In this document: in pieces, positions 44,677-52,813 of the stretch
Layout: the number at the start of each line of letters is the position of its first letter
Position numbering within the stretch: position 1 is the first letter of the stretch
Assembly (NCBI GenBank): GCA_029558635.1
Contig: JAKQEE010000073.1
Span: 1 to 64,000 of the forward strand
DNA length: 64,000 nt
Direction of reading: 5' to 3'
From: Pseudomonadota bacterium
GTDB lineage: Bacteria > Pseudomonadota > Alphaproteobacteria > Micavibrionales > Micavibrionaceae
The notes under the pieces: generated by a model
What the model saw: the letters and a program-made list of their open reading frames with translations, nothing else
Database searches by the model: none
Told to the model about the DNA's origin: nothing
Translations under genes and position numbers: made by a program

Positions 44677-44720
44677 GTGCCGAGGGGGAGATTTGGACTC
44701 CCGACCAAGGGCTTATGAGT
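44677..44720 (-). repeat. attR: tRNA-Met 3' half shared with attL
   Basis: Contains the 3' half of the functional tRNA. It matches 8541-8584 with one mismatch and marks the right edge of the island. Homology continues two bases outwards (44675-44676 and 8539-8540). Confidence 0.88.
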
Positions 44721-44749
44721 CCCCTGCTCTACCACTGAGCTACCTCGGC
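44678..44749 (-). tRNA. tRNA-Met (anticodon CAT)
   Basis: 72 nt on the minus strand. Acceptor GCCGAGG pairs with CCTCGGC, D-stem GCTC/GAGC, anticodon loop CTCATAA, T-stem GGGAG/CTCCC, discriminator A; CCA is not encoded. The D-loop AGTGGTA and the length are normal. The anticodon stem has an A-G mismatch at 31-39 and position 55 in the T-loop is C instead of T. An elongator methionine tRNA is most likely; an isoleucine tRNA with a modified C34 cannot be excluded. It is the integration target of the island. Confidence 0.93.
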
Positions 44750-44852
44750 GGGGGGAGAGCGCCGCAAATATTACTATGGGAGGATACGTTTGTCAACACG
44801 AGCGGGAATCTTCGAATGGAGTGGGATATAATCAATCGAAATCAGGAGCCGA

Positions 44853-45764
44853 ATGAAAATTCTCGTTATCAACAACGATCTTATGGAACGAACGGTCATT
44901 CAACAAGTGTTACAAGTGAATGGTCATGAGGTTGTTATCGCTGAAAATAGCGACACTGCTTGGAAACTTCTGCACAGCGAAGAGATTCGCTTTGTTATCG
45001 CTGACCGCATCGGCACCGACATTGATGAACGGGGCTTTATCCGCCGGGTGCGCGATGCGCGCCCTCCGTATTACATTTACATCCTGCTCATTACGCAAAA
45101 AGTGCAGGAATCGGATGTCACCACCCCGCGCACGGGCGCGGACGATTATCTGCGCAAGCCGATCGTTCCGGTGGAATTAAAATCGCGCGTGAATATCGGC
45201 GAGCGCATTCTCAGCTTGGGCGATCGCCTTGTGCAGGCGAAAGATACTCTCGATCACACCGCCATGCTCGACAACCTGACCGGCGCCTTGAACCAGATGG
45301 CGTTCATCAACCTGGCGCGCGGCGAATTGGAACGCGCCCGTCGCAACCAGGCTTCGCTCAGCCTGATCGCCTTTCAGGCTGAAAATTTCAAAGCCATCGT
45401 TGACCAGCACGGCAAAAACATAGGTAATGATGTATTATCTCTGATCTCACAAGGGATTCGCGATAAGAGCCGACCCTACGATGGGCTTGGACGATATGAA
45501 GGCGACACCTTCATCCTCATCCTGCCGGGTGTGGTCGGCGCCGAGGCGGAAAAAGTGTCAGAGCGCATCCTCAAAGGCATTGCCAACACCAAAATAACCT
45601 TGATGGACGATACCGAGTTAAAGGTCAACTTGAGTGTGGGAATCGTTTCTTCGGGGCGCATCACCGCCTCCACGGAGATCGAAGCGTTGATGAATAATAC
45701 GCGCGAAGCGCTTGCCCTTGCCAAACACGCCGGAGACAACCAGATCTATACTGTCTACGTGTAG
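44853..45764 (+). CDS. response regulator with degenerate GGDEF domain
   Basis: 303 aa. A receiver domain (KILVINNDLMERTVIQQVLQ, FVIADRIGTDID with Asp near residue 52, YLRKPIVPVELKSRV with the conserved Lys) is joined by a short linker to a GGDEF domain (LDNLTGALNQMAFINLARGE, GRYEGDTFILILPG, SVGIVSS). The signature reads EGDTF where GGDEF is expected, so cyclase activity is doubtful and the domain may only bind GTP or c-di-GMP. ATG 44853 follows AGGAG. It is the first host gene beyond the island and stands alone. Confidence 0.88.
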   Translation: MKILVINNDLMERTVIQQVLQVNGHEVVIAENSDTAWKLLHSEEIRFVIADRIGTDIDERGFIRRVRDARPPYYIYILLITQKVQESDVTTPRTGADDYLRKPIVPVELKSRVNIGERILSLGDRLVQAKDTLDHTAMLDNLTGALNQMAFINLARGELERARRNQASLSLIAFQAENFKAIVDQHGKNIGNDVLSLISQGIRDKSRPYDGLGRYEGDTFILILPGVVGAEAEKVSERILKGIANTKITLMDDTELKVNLSVGIVSSGRITASTEIEALMNNTREALALAKHAGDNQIYTVYV

Positions 45765-45766
45765 AC

Positions 45767-46084
45767 CTACTTCAAAACGGTCTGTACGATAAACAACGCG
45801 AGCATCCCTGCCAGGATGGTAACCAACGTATTCCGGCTCGCCCATGCAACGATCACGGCGAATAGCCCAGCCAGCAGACGATGGTTATCCAGCGAAACAT
45901 CAACACGGCCGGAGCGGATGAACAACTCCGGAAACACAATGGCAGATAGCACCGCCGGGGGAACGTAGTGAAGCGCCTTGCGCATCGTTTCGGGAATGTG
46001 GAGCTTGCCGAACGCGTAGATAAGCGAAAACCGCATTCCGAACGTGATTAACCCGCCCACCAGCATCACAAGCCAGATATTCAT
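45767..46084 (-). CDS. azlD: AzlD family branched-chain amino acid exporter subunit
   Basis: 105 aa, four hydrophobic segments. VGGLITFGMRFSLIYAFG and the ALHYVPPAVLSAIVFPEL signature are typical of AzlD. It pairs with AzlC to export branched-chain amino acids or analogues. ATG 46084 follows GGGAG. Its stop codon is three bases from the stop of the convergent GGDEF gene. Confidence 0.9.
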   Translation of the reverse strand: MNIWLVMLVGGLITFGMRFSLIYAFGKLHIPETMRKALHYVPPAVLSAIVFPELFIRSGRVDVSLDNHRLLAGLFAVIVAWASRNTLVTILAGMLALFIVQTVLK

Positions 46085-46121
46085 TATTTCTCCCAGAGAT
46101 TTAAACGGAATCGCCGCATGA

Positions 46122-46862
46122 CTACTCATCCAAAGATTCGCGCAAAGCATGAATCGATGGTTTCTCGTCGGGGGTCGCGTTCATCCGCTTTTCCAAAAAT
46201 ATCCCAATGGCGATGCCAACCAATGCGGCAACGATCAAACCCAATTTATACGGAAGCGAACCCGCCGCCAGCGCGACACAACCCGCCGATAACGCCGCGG
46301 CAACCGACGGGCGATTCTTCAACACCGGCACGACCATGGCGATGAACGTCAACGGAAGCGCAAAATCCAGCGACCACGAATCGGGGATTGCCGCGCCGAG
46401 GAAGATTCCCAACGCGGTGCTGACCTGCCAGATGATCCACAGCGCGGCTCCCGCGCCGAACAAGAACCAATGACTGAATGGTTTGACGCCTTCATTTTCA
46501 TACTGAATAATGCTTGGAGCATACGCCTCATCGGTAAGCAGATAACTCAACAACATTTTCCAGCGCGTCGAAACGGAAGCAAGATAGGGGGCGAGCGAAG
46601 CGGAGTACAACATGTGTCGCAGATTCACTACCGCAATCGTCAACACGATCACAAACCCTGGCGTTGAATCCTTTACCAGCTGCGCCGTGATAAATTGCGC
46701 CGAACCCGCAAACACCGTCGAAGACATCATCTGCGCGGCGACGTCAGATAGCCCGGCGTCTATGGCGAGCGCGCCGTAGATCATGCCGAATGGAAAGACG
46801 CCGATCAACAATGGTACTTCGGCGCGGACTCCTTCCCAAAAATATTTTTGTTGTTCATTCAT
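46122..46862 (-). CDS. azlC: AzlC family branched-chain amino acid exporter subunit
   Basis: 246 aa, multi-spanning. VPLLIGVFPFGMIYGALAID, SSTVFAGSAQFITAQLVKD and the NLRHMLYSASLAPYL motif identify AzlC. The azlC stop is 37 bases before the azlD start, so they form one operon. The C-terminus is charged and cytoplasmic. Upstream (46863-46895) there is only a short spacer to the VWA gene. Confidence 0.93.
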   Translation of the reverse strand: MNEQQKYFWEGVRAEVPLLIGVFPFGMIYGALAIDAGLSDVAAQMMSSTVFAGSAQFITAQLVKDSTPGFVIVLTIAVVNLRHMLYSASLAPYLASVSTRWKMLLSYLLTDEAYAPSIIQYENEGVKPFSHWFLFGAGAALWIIWQVSTALGIFLGAAIPDSWSLDFALPLTFIAMVVPVLKNRPSVAAALSAGCVALAAGSLPYKLGLIVAALVGIAIGIFLEKRMNATPDEKPSIHALRESLDE

Positions 46863-46895
46863 AGTCGTAAAGTATAGCCGAGAATTTTCCCGCCC

Positions 46896-47945
46896 TTACA
46901 AGACCGGATTCCACCTCAACGACAGGAATATCGCAAGTAGGATCAACAACAAGCCAAGCGTGTTGAAGAAGGCGCTGACCTCGGTCGTTTCGCGCATGAC
47001 GACAAGATAGGTTGGAAGATTGCGGAACACATCTTGCAGTTCACGCGCACTGGTTGCCGCATAATATGTTCCCCCGGTCATATCGGCGACCTGCTTCAAT
47101 GTCACCTCATCCAGTTCCCGGCGAAAACCTCCACCCCCACCACCGCCAAAACCCAGCCCAAAGCCAGGTCCGCCAAATTGATCACTTTCCGAAAACACAT
47201 CGCCGCAGTTCATTGGGGATGTGTTATTGACCGTTCCGAAACCAATTGTATACACGCGGATGCCGCGCGCCGCCGCTTGATTTGCGGCGTTAAATGGAGA
47301 AGGGCCCGCGTTGTTCGACCCGTCGGTGAGAAGGACAATGATGTGCGGCGCGAATTCTCCATTGGGAGTCTCCTTCGCGTTCAACTGCGTCGGCGGGATG
47401 CGGTTGTCAATTTCGGCGATCGCGTCAATGGAACGGAGGATGGCGCTGCCGATCGCCGTGCGACGCGCAGGCACAAGGTTCTCAATGGCGCTCACAAGCA
47501 TATCGCTGTCTTTCGTGGGCGGTTGGATAAGTTCCGCAAAACCGGCGAAGGCGACGATTCCGATCTGCGCGTCTTCGTTCCGAGTTTGCACGAACTCAGT
47601 TGCGGCTTCTTGCGCGGCGATGAGACGGTTCGGCGGAATGTCGGTTGAACACATACTGCGCGACACGTCCATGGCGAGGATGATCGTCGCACGGTTGGAA
47701 GGGACGACAATTTCCGCAGTAGGTCGAGCGAGGGCAAGGATGAGACTCACCAGCGCGAACAAGAACAGGATGAACGGCACATGCCTCCGCCACCAGGATT
47801 GATGCGCCGCCGCTTCTCTCACCAGCGACAGACTCGAGTAGCGGATAACGAATCGCCTGCGCCACCTGAGCGCCCAGATATACGCCGCTATGATCAGCGG
47901 AAGCAGGAGCAATAAATACAACGCGCTGGACCAGATCATGCTCAT
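46896..47945 (-). CDS. VWA domain membrane protein (BatA-like), second copy
   Basis: 349 aa. Two N-terminal membrane helices (LYLLLLLPLIIAAYIWALRW and VPFILFLFALVSLILALARP), a VWA domain with the MIDAS motif AMDVSRSMCSTDI near residue 96 and LLTDGSNNAGP, then a C-terminal helix (LGLLLILLAIFLSLRW). A glycine tract (GFGGGGGGGFRREL) sits near residue 275. Such proteins act with MoxR ATPases in assembly or metal insertion. It overlaps the upstream VWA gene by four bases (ATGA). Confidence 0.9.
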   Translation of the reverse strand: MSMIWSSALYLLLLLPLIIAAYIWALRWRRRFVIRYSSLSLVREAAAHQSWWRRHVPFILFLFALVSLILALARPTAEIVVPSNRATIILAMDVSRSMCSTDIPPNRLIAAQEAATEFVQTRNEDAQIGIVAFAGFAELIQPPTKDSDMLVSAIENLVPARRTAIGSAILRSIDAIAEIDNRIPPTQLNAKETPNGEFAPHIIVLLTDGSNNAGPSPFNAANQAAARGIRVYTIGFGTVNNTSPMNCGDVFSESDQFGGPGFGLGFGGGGGGGFRRELDEVTLKQVADMTGGTYYAATSARELQDVFRNLPTYLVVMRETTEVSAFFNTLGLLLILLAIFLSLRWNPVL

Positions 47946-48967
47946 GGCACGCGTCCAAACCAGAGGAGCGAGAGCGCGCCGCCGACGATAAAGAGCGCCA
48001 TCCCAAGCCCCGCAAAGAGAGATGTGACTTCCATTTCTTCAGGCTTGATGGTTAATTTCGGTTCAAGGTCGTTGTAGATGCGGCGCAAGTCTTCCTCATT
48101 GCCCGCATTGTAATAGGCTCCGCCGGTGGTCGTCGAAATATATTCCAGCATCGGTTCTTCCAACCGCGAGTGGACGGTGAAACCTTCCACGGTGATGGTC
48201 GCGCCTTCCACTGTGCCGATTCCAACTGTGTAAATTCGCACGCCGAGGTCTACAGCGAGGTCTGCCGCAGCGACCGGGTCCGGTTCCTGATTGTTCTCGC
48301 CATCCGAGAATAGAACGATCGCCGAGGATGGATACCAACCTTCAACGAGAATATCCGATTGAGGCGCGGTGTCCGATTGCGGTTGGGAAATATCGGGAAT
48401 GGCGTTCGGGCTCAAGAACGCCGGATCGCCCGCATCCACAACGATCGTGTTGAGCGCCACGAGGATCCCATTCCCAACCGAGGTGCCTCGACGCGGCACA
48501 AGCCGCTCGATGGTGTCAATAATTTCAGCGCGTTCGCCTGTTGGGTTTTGCACCGTGATCCCGCCGTCGCTGAACGCCACCACGCCGATCTTCACGCTGG
48601 TCGGCTGGTTATCCACGAAATCGAGCGCGGCGGCTTTTGCGGCTTCCATGCGATTCGGTTTGAGATCGTCCGCCGACATACTGCCCGACACATCGAACGT
48701 GAGAATGACCGTGCCCTCGATTTTTGGCAAACTAATCGCGGCTTGCGGACGAGCCAGAGAGAGGATCAGAATTGTGATTCCGATAAGAAAAAGTATTGCT
48801 GGGAGTTGACGGCGCGCGGATGCGCCGCCAGACGCATCGTGCAAAACGCCGAAACTCCCCAGGCGCGCGGCGGATTCACGTTTCCGTTTTTGGATTCGTT
48901 GATACACCCAAACCAATAACGGAACGAGCAATAAGAGATAGAGGAGGGATGACCAAGTGAAGGACAT
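47942..48967 (-). CDS. VWA domain membrane protein (BatA-like), first copy
   Basis: 341 aa with the same layout as the next gene: N-terminal helices (LYLLLLVPLLVWVYQRIQKR and LPAILFLIGITILILSLARP), VWA domain with LTFDVSGSMSADDL near residue 93 and LFSDGENNQEPDP, C-terminal helix (LGMALFIVGGALSLLWFG). It precedes the second VWA gene in the same transcript and follows DUF58 after 146 bases that contain repeats. The two VWA genes look like a tandem duplication. Confidence 0.9.
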   Translation of the reverse strand: MSFTWSSLLYLLLLVPLLVWVYQRIQKRKRESAARLGSFGVLHDASGGASARRQLPAILFLIGITILILSLARPQAAISLPKIEGTVILTFDVSGSMSADDLKPNRMEAAKAAALDFVDNQPTSVKIGVVAFSDGGITVQNPTGERAEIIDTIERLVPRRGTSVGNGILVALNTIVVDAGDPAFLSPNAIPDISQPQSDTAPQSDILVEGWYPSSAIVLFSDGENNQEPDPVAAADLAVDLGVRIYTVGIGTVEGATITVEGFTVHSRLEEPMLEYISTTTGGAYYNAGNEEDLRRIYNDLEPKLTIKPEEMEVTSLFAGLGMALFIVGGALSLLWFGRVP

Positions 48968-48969
48968 AA

Positions 48970-49110
48970 AATTCAGAGATTGGAGACTAGAGACTGGACG
49001 ACCAGTCTCAGTTTCAAAAAATCATGTCACTCTGAGGGAGCGGGGTTTGCGACCGAAGAGTCTCTTGTTTGGGCGGGAGAGACCCTTCGCTATCGCTCAG
49101 GGTGACATGA
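48970..49110. repeat. short GAGATTGGAGACT run plus GTCACTCTGAG palindrome
   Basis: 48973-49005 holds the units GAGATTGGAGACTAGAGACT. 49023-49110 is a hairpin whose ends are CATGTCACTCTGAG and CTCAGGGTGACATG. Both are dispersed non-coding repeats between DUF58 and the VWA genes. Confidence 0.7.
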
Positions 49111-49113
49111 CTT

Positions 49114-50022
49114 TTAGTTTTTCCTAACCTGTTGCCTTTGCTTTGCAAACCGCACGATCGAACGAACAAGGTCATCTTCTGTGGAAAGCGATAGCACATC
49201 CACGCCCGCGCGCCGGAACGCTTCGTATAAATTCTTCTCGCGTTGCTGGGCGGCGGCGAAAAATCGTTTGCGGAATTTCGCATCGTGCGTATCCACGAAC
49301 ATTTGCGCTCCTGTTTCGGCGTCTTCCATCATCACCATGCCCACGTCGGGCAATTCCTCCTCGCGCGGATCGTACAGCCGCACCGCGATCACTTCGTGCC
49401 GTTGACCCAGCAGACTTAACGAACGCTCCCAGCCCGGCTCGCTGATGAAATCGGAGACGACGAACACCAGCGAACGCCGCTTGATGGAATTCAACGCGCC
49501 ATCAAACAACGATTTGAGATTCGTGAACGGCGACCGCGTCAAACGCGGCTGTTTCATCATATCGTTGATGAGACGCAGCACCTGGATTTTTCCGCCTCGT
49601 GCCGGGACCGTGTGCTGGATTCCGCTCCCGAACATCATCGCACCCACGCGATTCCCGTGACGGGTGAGCAACCTTGCAAGGACGGTCACAAATTCGGTGA
49701 GCATCGTCCGCTTCTCGCGCATTGTTTGTGTCGTGCCAAAATCCACCGAGGGACTCAGGTCGAGCAGGAACCACGCGGTGATCTCGCGGTCTTCGTTGTA
49801 TTGTCGAATGTACGGCGTATCCATCCGCGCGGTAACGTTCCAATCAATGTAGCGGATGTCGTCGCCGGGCTGATATTCGCGCAGATCGGCAAAATCCACG
49901 CCGAAGCCGTAGAACAGCGTGCGATAGTCGCCCTGCAACAACCCGTCGAGGCGGCGGATGACGTTCCAATCGAGGCGAAGCAACACCTGTTCAGGCGTTG
50001 CTGTTGACGTTGACATGCTCAT
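49114..50022 (-). CDS. DUF58 domain protein of the MoxR cluster
   Basis: 302 aa. GDYRTLFYGFGVDFADLREY, PGDDIRYIDWNVTARMDTPY and IRQYNEDREITAWFLLDLSP are the DUF58 signature; the central part has a degenerate VWA fold. ATG 50022 overlaps the end of the MoxR gene by 32 bases. It is thought to link the MoxR ATPase with VWA proteins at the membrane. There is no membrane segment in this copy. Confidence 0.92.
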   Translation of the reverse strand: MSMSTSTATPEQVLLRLDWNVIRRLDGLLQGDYRTLFYGFGVDFADLREYQPGDDIRYIDWNVTARMDTPYIRQYNEDREITAWFLLDLSPSVDFGTTQTMREKRTMLTEFVTVLARLLTRHGNRVGAMMFGSGIQHTVPARGGKIQVLRLINDMMKQPRLTRSPFTNLKSLFDGALNSIKRRSLVFVVSDFISEPGWERSLSLLGQRHEVIAVRLYDPREEELPDVGMVMMEDAETGAQMFVDTHDAKFRKRFFAAAQQREKNLYEAFRRAGVDVLSLSTEDDLVRSIVRFAKQRQQVRKN

Positions 50023-50998
50023 GCAAAGGCACCACAGGGATCGGAATGCGGTCAAGAATTTTATTCAGCAAAATATCGCCCGTCACATTTTCAGAGAGCG
50101 CTTCGTATGACAATACAATGCGATGGCGCATAACATCGAGAGCCATGTCCAACACGTCTTGCGGGAGGGCATAGTTGCGTCCGCGCACGAAGGCGAGCGC
50201 GCGACCGGTGAGGATGAGATTGATCGAAGCGCGCGGGCTTGCGCCGAACATGATGAAGCGCTCCAATTCTTTCAATCCTACATCTGCGGGTTGGCGCGTG
50301 GCGCTCACCATGCGGACGGCGTATTCCATCAACGCGGGGTCAACGTAGACTTTGTCCACTTGTTTTTGCAACGCGACCAAATCATCAGTGGTCAACACTT
50401 TCTGCGCGGCTTGCAATGCGGCGGTCATCCGCTCGACGATGACGAACTCCTCCGTCGAAGAGGGGTAACCAACCAAAACCTTGAGCATGAAGCGGTCCAC
50501 TTGCGCTTCGGGCAGCGCGTACGTCCCCTCCGTCTCAATCGGATTCTGAGTCGCCAGCACCAAAAACGGATTCGGGACTGTGTGCGTCTCGCGCCCGATG
50601 GTCACCTGCCGCTCTTGCATCACCTCGAGCAAGGCGCTTTGCACTTTGGCGGGAGCGCGGTTGATCTCGTCTGCCAGCAAAAGATTCGTGAACACAGGTC
50701 CCAGCGACGTTTCAAACTTGCCCGTCTTCTGATTGTAGATGCGCGTGCCGACCAGATCGGCAGGGACAAGATCGGGCGTGAATTGGATGCGCTTGAACTC
50801 GCCGCCAATTGACTCGGCGAGAGTCTTGATCGCCATCGTCTTCGCCAGCCCGGGCACGCCTTCCACGAGAATATGTCCGCGAGCCAACAGTGCGACGATC
50901 ATCCGCTCGAGCAAATGATCCTGCCCAACGATGACCTTCTTCACCTCGTACAAAACTTTCTCCATCGGCGTTCGGTTTTCAGACGAATTCTGTGCCAT
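49991..50998 (-). CDS. MoxR family AAA+ ATPase
   Basis: 335 aa. Walker A LVEGVPGLAKTMAIKTLA near residue 40, Walker B NLLLADEINRAPAKVQSALL near 103, sensor VLATQNPIETEGTY near 140. MoxR ATPases act as chaperones for VWA-dependent complexes. ATG 50998 follows AGGAG; the frame opens to 51058 without support. First gene of a MoxR, DUF58, VWA, VWA transcript. Confidence 0.95.
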   Translation of the reverse strand: MAQNSSENRTPMEKVLYEVKKVIVGQDHLLERMIVALLARGHILVEGVPGLAKTMAIKTLAESIGGEFKRIQFTPDLVPADLVGTRIYNQKTGKFETSLGPVFTNLLLADEINRAPAKVQSALLEVMQERQVTIGRETHTVPNPFLVLATQNPIETEGTYALPEAQVDRFMLKVLVGYPSSTEEFVIVERMTAALQAAQKVLTTDDLVALQKQVDKVYVDPALMEYAVRMVSATRQPADVGLKELERFIMFGASPRASINLILTGRALAFVRGRNYALPQDVLDMALDVMRHRIVLSYEALSENVTGDILLNKILDRIPIPVVPLHEHVNVNSNA

Positions 50999-51059
50999 AA
51001 AAATTCTCCTATCTGTTCGGTTATCGTGGTTTCGATACTCGACCACCACCAACATCACT

Positions 51060-51126
51060 CAATTCTCCAATCCTCCCAATTCTCTCTTCTCTTCAGTCTC
51101 CAGTCTCTAATCTCCAATTACCAATC
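51060..51126. repeat. short-period array of CTCCAATCTCCAATT-type units
   Basis: Degenerate 7-9-base units (TTCTCCAA, TCCTCCCAA, TTCTCTC, AGTCTCC, AGTCTCTAA, TCTCCAATTACC) fill the space between moxR and the protease gene. The same family, in the other orientation, is at 58478-58577 and, inside a gene, at 56140-56230. Confidence 0.75.
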
Positions 51127-51128
51127 CC

Positions 51129-51944
51129 TCAATACGGCGGCGACCCTCCCCCACCCGCCGCCGCTCCAATCGGCACCGCAAACCCGATCCCAATAAAATA
51201 ACCGTTCTCCGCCGGGCTGACGATCCCCGTGACGATGCCGATCACATGCCCATTACGATTCAACAGCGGACCTCCCGAATTACCCGGGTTTGCCGCCGCA
51301 TCGAATTGGATCAATCCTTCGATCTCCTGGTTACTGCCGGGGATGTGAAACGTGCGATCGAACCCCGAGATCACGCCGGCGCTCATCGAAGCGAACAAAC
51401 CCAACGGATGCCCCACCGCATACGCCTCATCGCCGATACGCATTGCGCCGGGATTCCCCAACACGGCGGGCGCCCACACTCGCGGCAATACCTGCGGTTG
51501 CAACACGGCGATATCCATCTCAGGGTATTGATCCGCCACCACAGCCAGAGACTCACTGCCATCCATAAACAGGATGCGGATCTCGGCGGCGCCCTCAACC
51601 ACATGCAGGCTGGTTAGAATCTGTCCGTTATCGTTGAAGATCACGCCGCTCCCGAGTGAATCATCTTCGGTAGCGTTGGCGTTCGGTCCCTTCGACTCTA
51701 TCGCCACCAACGAAGGCAGGATGATCTGATACACATCCGCTGAAAATGCGGCGCGCGGCGTGGCAGAGGCAAGCGCGTCGGCAATCGACTGGTTCACCTC
51801 GGTTTGAGTAATTTGATTGGATGGGAAAAGAAGATAGAACAGACTGATAGCCAGAAACGCGGCGAACACCCCCGAAGCGAACGGCAACACCGCCCGCACC
51901 CGACTTCGCAACCTCGCCAACCGTGAAGTATTTGCTTCGGTCAT
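51129..51944 (-). CDS. membrane-anchored trypsin-like serine protease
   Basis: 271 aa from ATG 51944. One N-terminal membrane helix (VLPFASGVFAAFLAISLFYL) places the protease outside. The catalytic triad is in QILTSLHVVEG (His), YPEMDIAVLQP (Asp) and ANPGNSGGPLLN (Ser). This is the S1C/DegS-like class, but the chain stops soon after the protease fold (GFAVPIGAAAGGGGSPPY), so no PDZ domain is present. Substrates unknown; envelope quality control is likely. Confidence 0.9.
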   Translation of the reverse strand: MTEANTSRLARLRSRVRAVLPFASGVFAAFLAISLFYLLFPSNQITQTEVNQSIADALASATPRAAFSADVYQIILPSLVAIESKGPNANATEDDSLGSGVIFNDNGQILTSLHVVEGAAEIRILFMDGSESLAVVADQYPEMDIAVLQPQVLPRVWAPAVLGNPGAMRIGDEAYAVGHPLGLFASMSAGVISGFDRTFHIPGSNQEIEGLIQFDAAANPGNSGGPLLNRNGHVIGIVTGIVSPAENGYFIGIGFAVPIGAAAGGGGSPPY

Positions 51945-51999
51945 GGTTTTGTGGATTATATGCCCAGACGCCCCCACCCTAAAAAGATTTACCTTTTTC

Positions 52000-52758
52000 T
52001 CATATCAACATTTCGATCGCCGCCTCGAACAGGATGGACAACCCTTTTTGCGCGGGATGCAGATCGGACGCCATGCGCCACTCGCCCCCATACAGTTGGT
52101 CGGCAATAGCGAACATCGCCAAGCCTGCGCGTTCATTCGCCCTAGCCACCGCCAGCATCGCCGCCGCTTCCATCTCCACTGCAAGGACTCCCTGTTGTTG
52201 AAGTTCAAGCGCATCCTTGCGCAGTTCACGAAAAGGAGCGTCGGTCGTCCACGTGACGCCGGGACGATGAGGTTGGTTTTGTCTGGCGAGAATGTGGCTG
52301 ATACTTTGAACCAACGCTGGCGACGAGTCAATCGTCCGCTTCGGCGGAAGGTAATGTTGTGAGACGCCCTCGCCGCGAATCGCGCTCGTCGAAATCACAA
52401 GACTACCCGTCGTTAACTCTGGTTGAAGCGCGCCAGCCATACCGATCAATATGAATTGCTGAACGCCGAGCGCGGCGAACTCATCGGTCAACCCGCCGAT
52501 GACCGGGGAACCAATGCCGAAGTTCGTGGAGAGGGCAATGCGTCCGTTTGCGCGTCTGAAAAGATAGAACTCGCCGAGAAAACCTTTGACCTGCTTTACC
52601 GAATATTTTCGTAAAACATAATTTGCAAGGCTTTGTTGCGGGGCAAAGATGACCGTGTGCGGCGGCGGAAAATCGGGGAGTTGCCCGTTGGCGCGACGAT
52701 AGGCAAGGAGGGCGGATGGAGTGAGGATGGGAATGTTATCAGGGTCGGAAAGGATCAT
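52000..52758 (-). CDS. nucleoside phosphorylase family protein
   Basis: 252 aa. FGIGSPVIGGLTDEFAALGV and QQFILIGMAGALQPELTTGS match the phosphate and base-binding parts of uridine/purine nucleoside phosphorylases. LAVEMEAAAMLAVARANERA is the conserved nucleoside-binding EMEA motif. It splits a nucleoside with phosphate into base and ribose 1-phosphate. Its specificity (uridine or purine) cannot be decided here. Confidence 0.9.
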   Translation of the reverse strand: MILSDPDNIPILTPSALLAYRRANGQLPDFPPPHTVIFAPQQSLANYVLRKYSVKQVKGFLGEFYLFRRANGRIALSTNFGIGSPVIGGLTDEFAALGVQQFILIGMAGALQPELTTGSLVISTSAIRGEGVSQHYLPPKRTIDSSPALVQSISHILARQNQPHRPGVTWTTDAPFRELRKDALELQQQGVLAVEMEAAAMLAVARANERAGLAMFAIADQLYGGEWRMASDLHPAQKGLSILFEAAIEMLI

Positions 52759-52813
52759 GTTAGATGGCGCAAGTTACAAAATATGAGACATGAGTCATCA
52801 GCGATTGGCGTAG

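Larger units (their letters stand above)
8541..44720. mobile_element. integrated genomic island at tRNA-Met(CAT), about 36 kb
   Basis: Bounded by the 44-nt direct repeat of the tRNA 3' half (8541-8584 and 44677-44720). A tyrosine recombinase gene ends the island directly beside the intact tRNA. Inside are a ParA/RHH partition pair, a replication module with iteron-like repeats, a second recombinase, and several defence gene groups; base use is AT-richer than in the flanks. No relaxase of a recognised family, coupling protein or type IV secretion gene is visible, so it is not self-conjugative on this evidence. Excision between the repeats would give a circle of about 36.1 kb. Confidence 0.85.

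Noticed and set aside
8541..44720. Self-conjugative element (ICE)
   Set aside because: No coupling protein, VirB4-like ATPase or recognisable relaxase; only a replication-relaxation protein is present.
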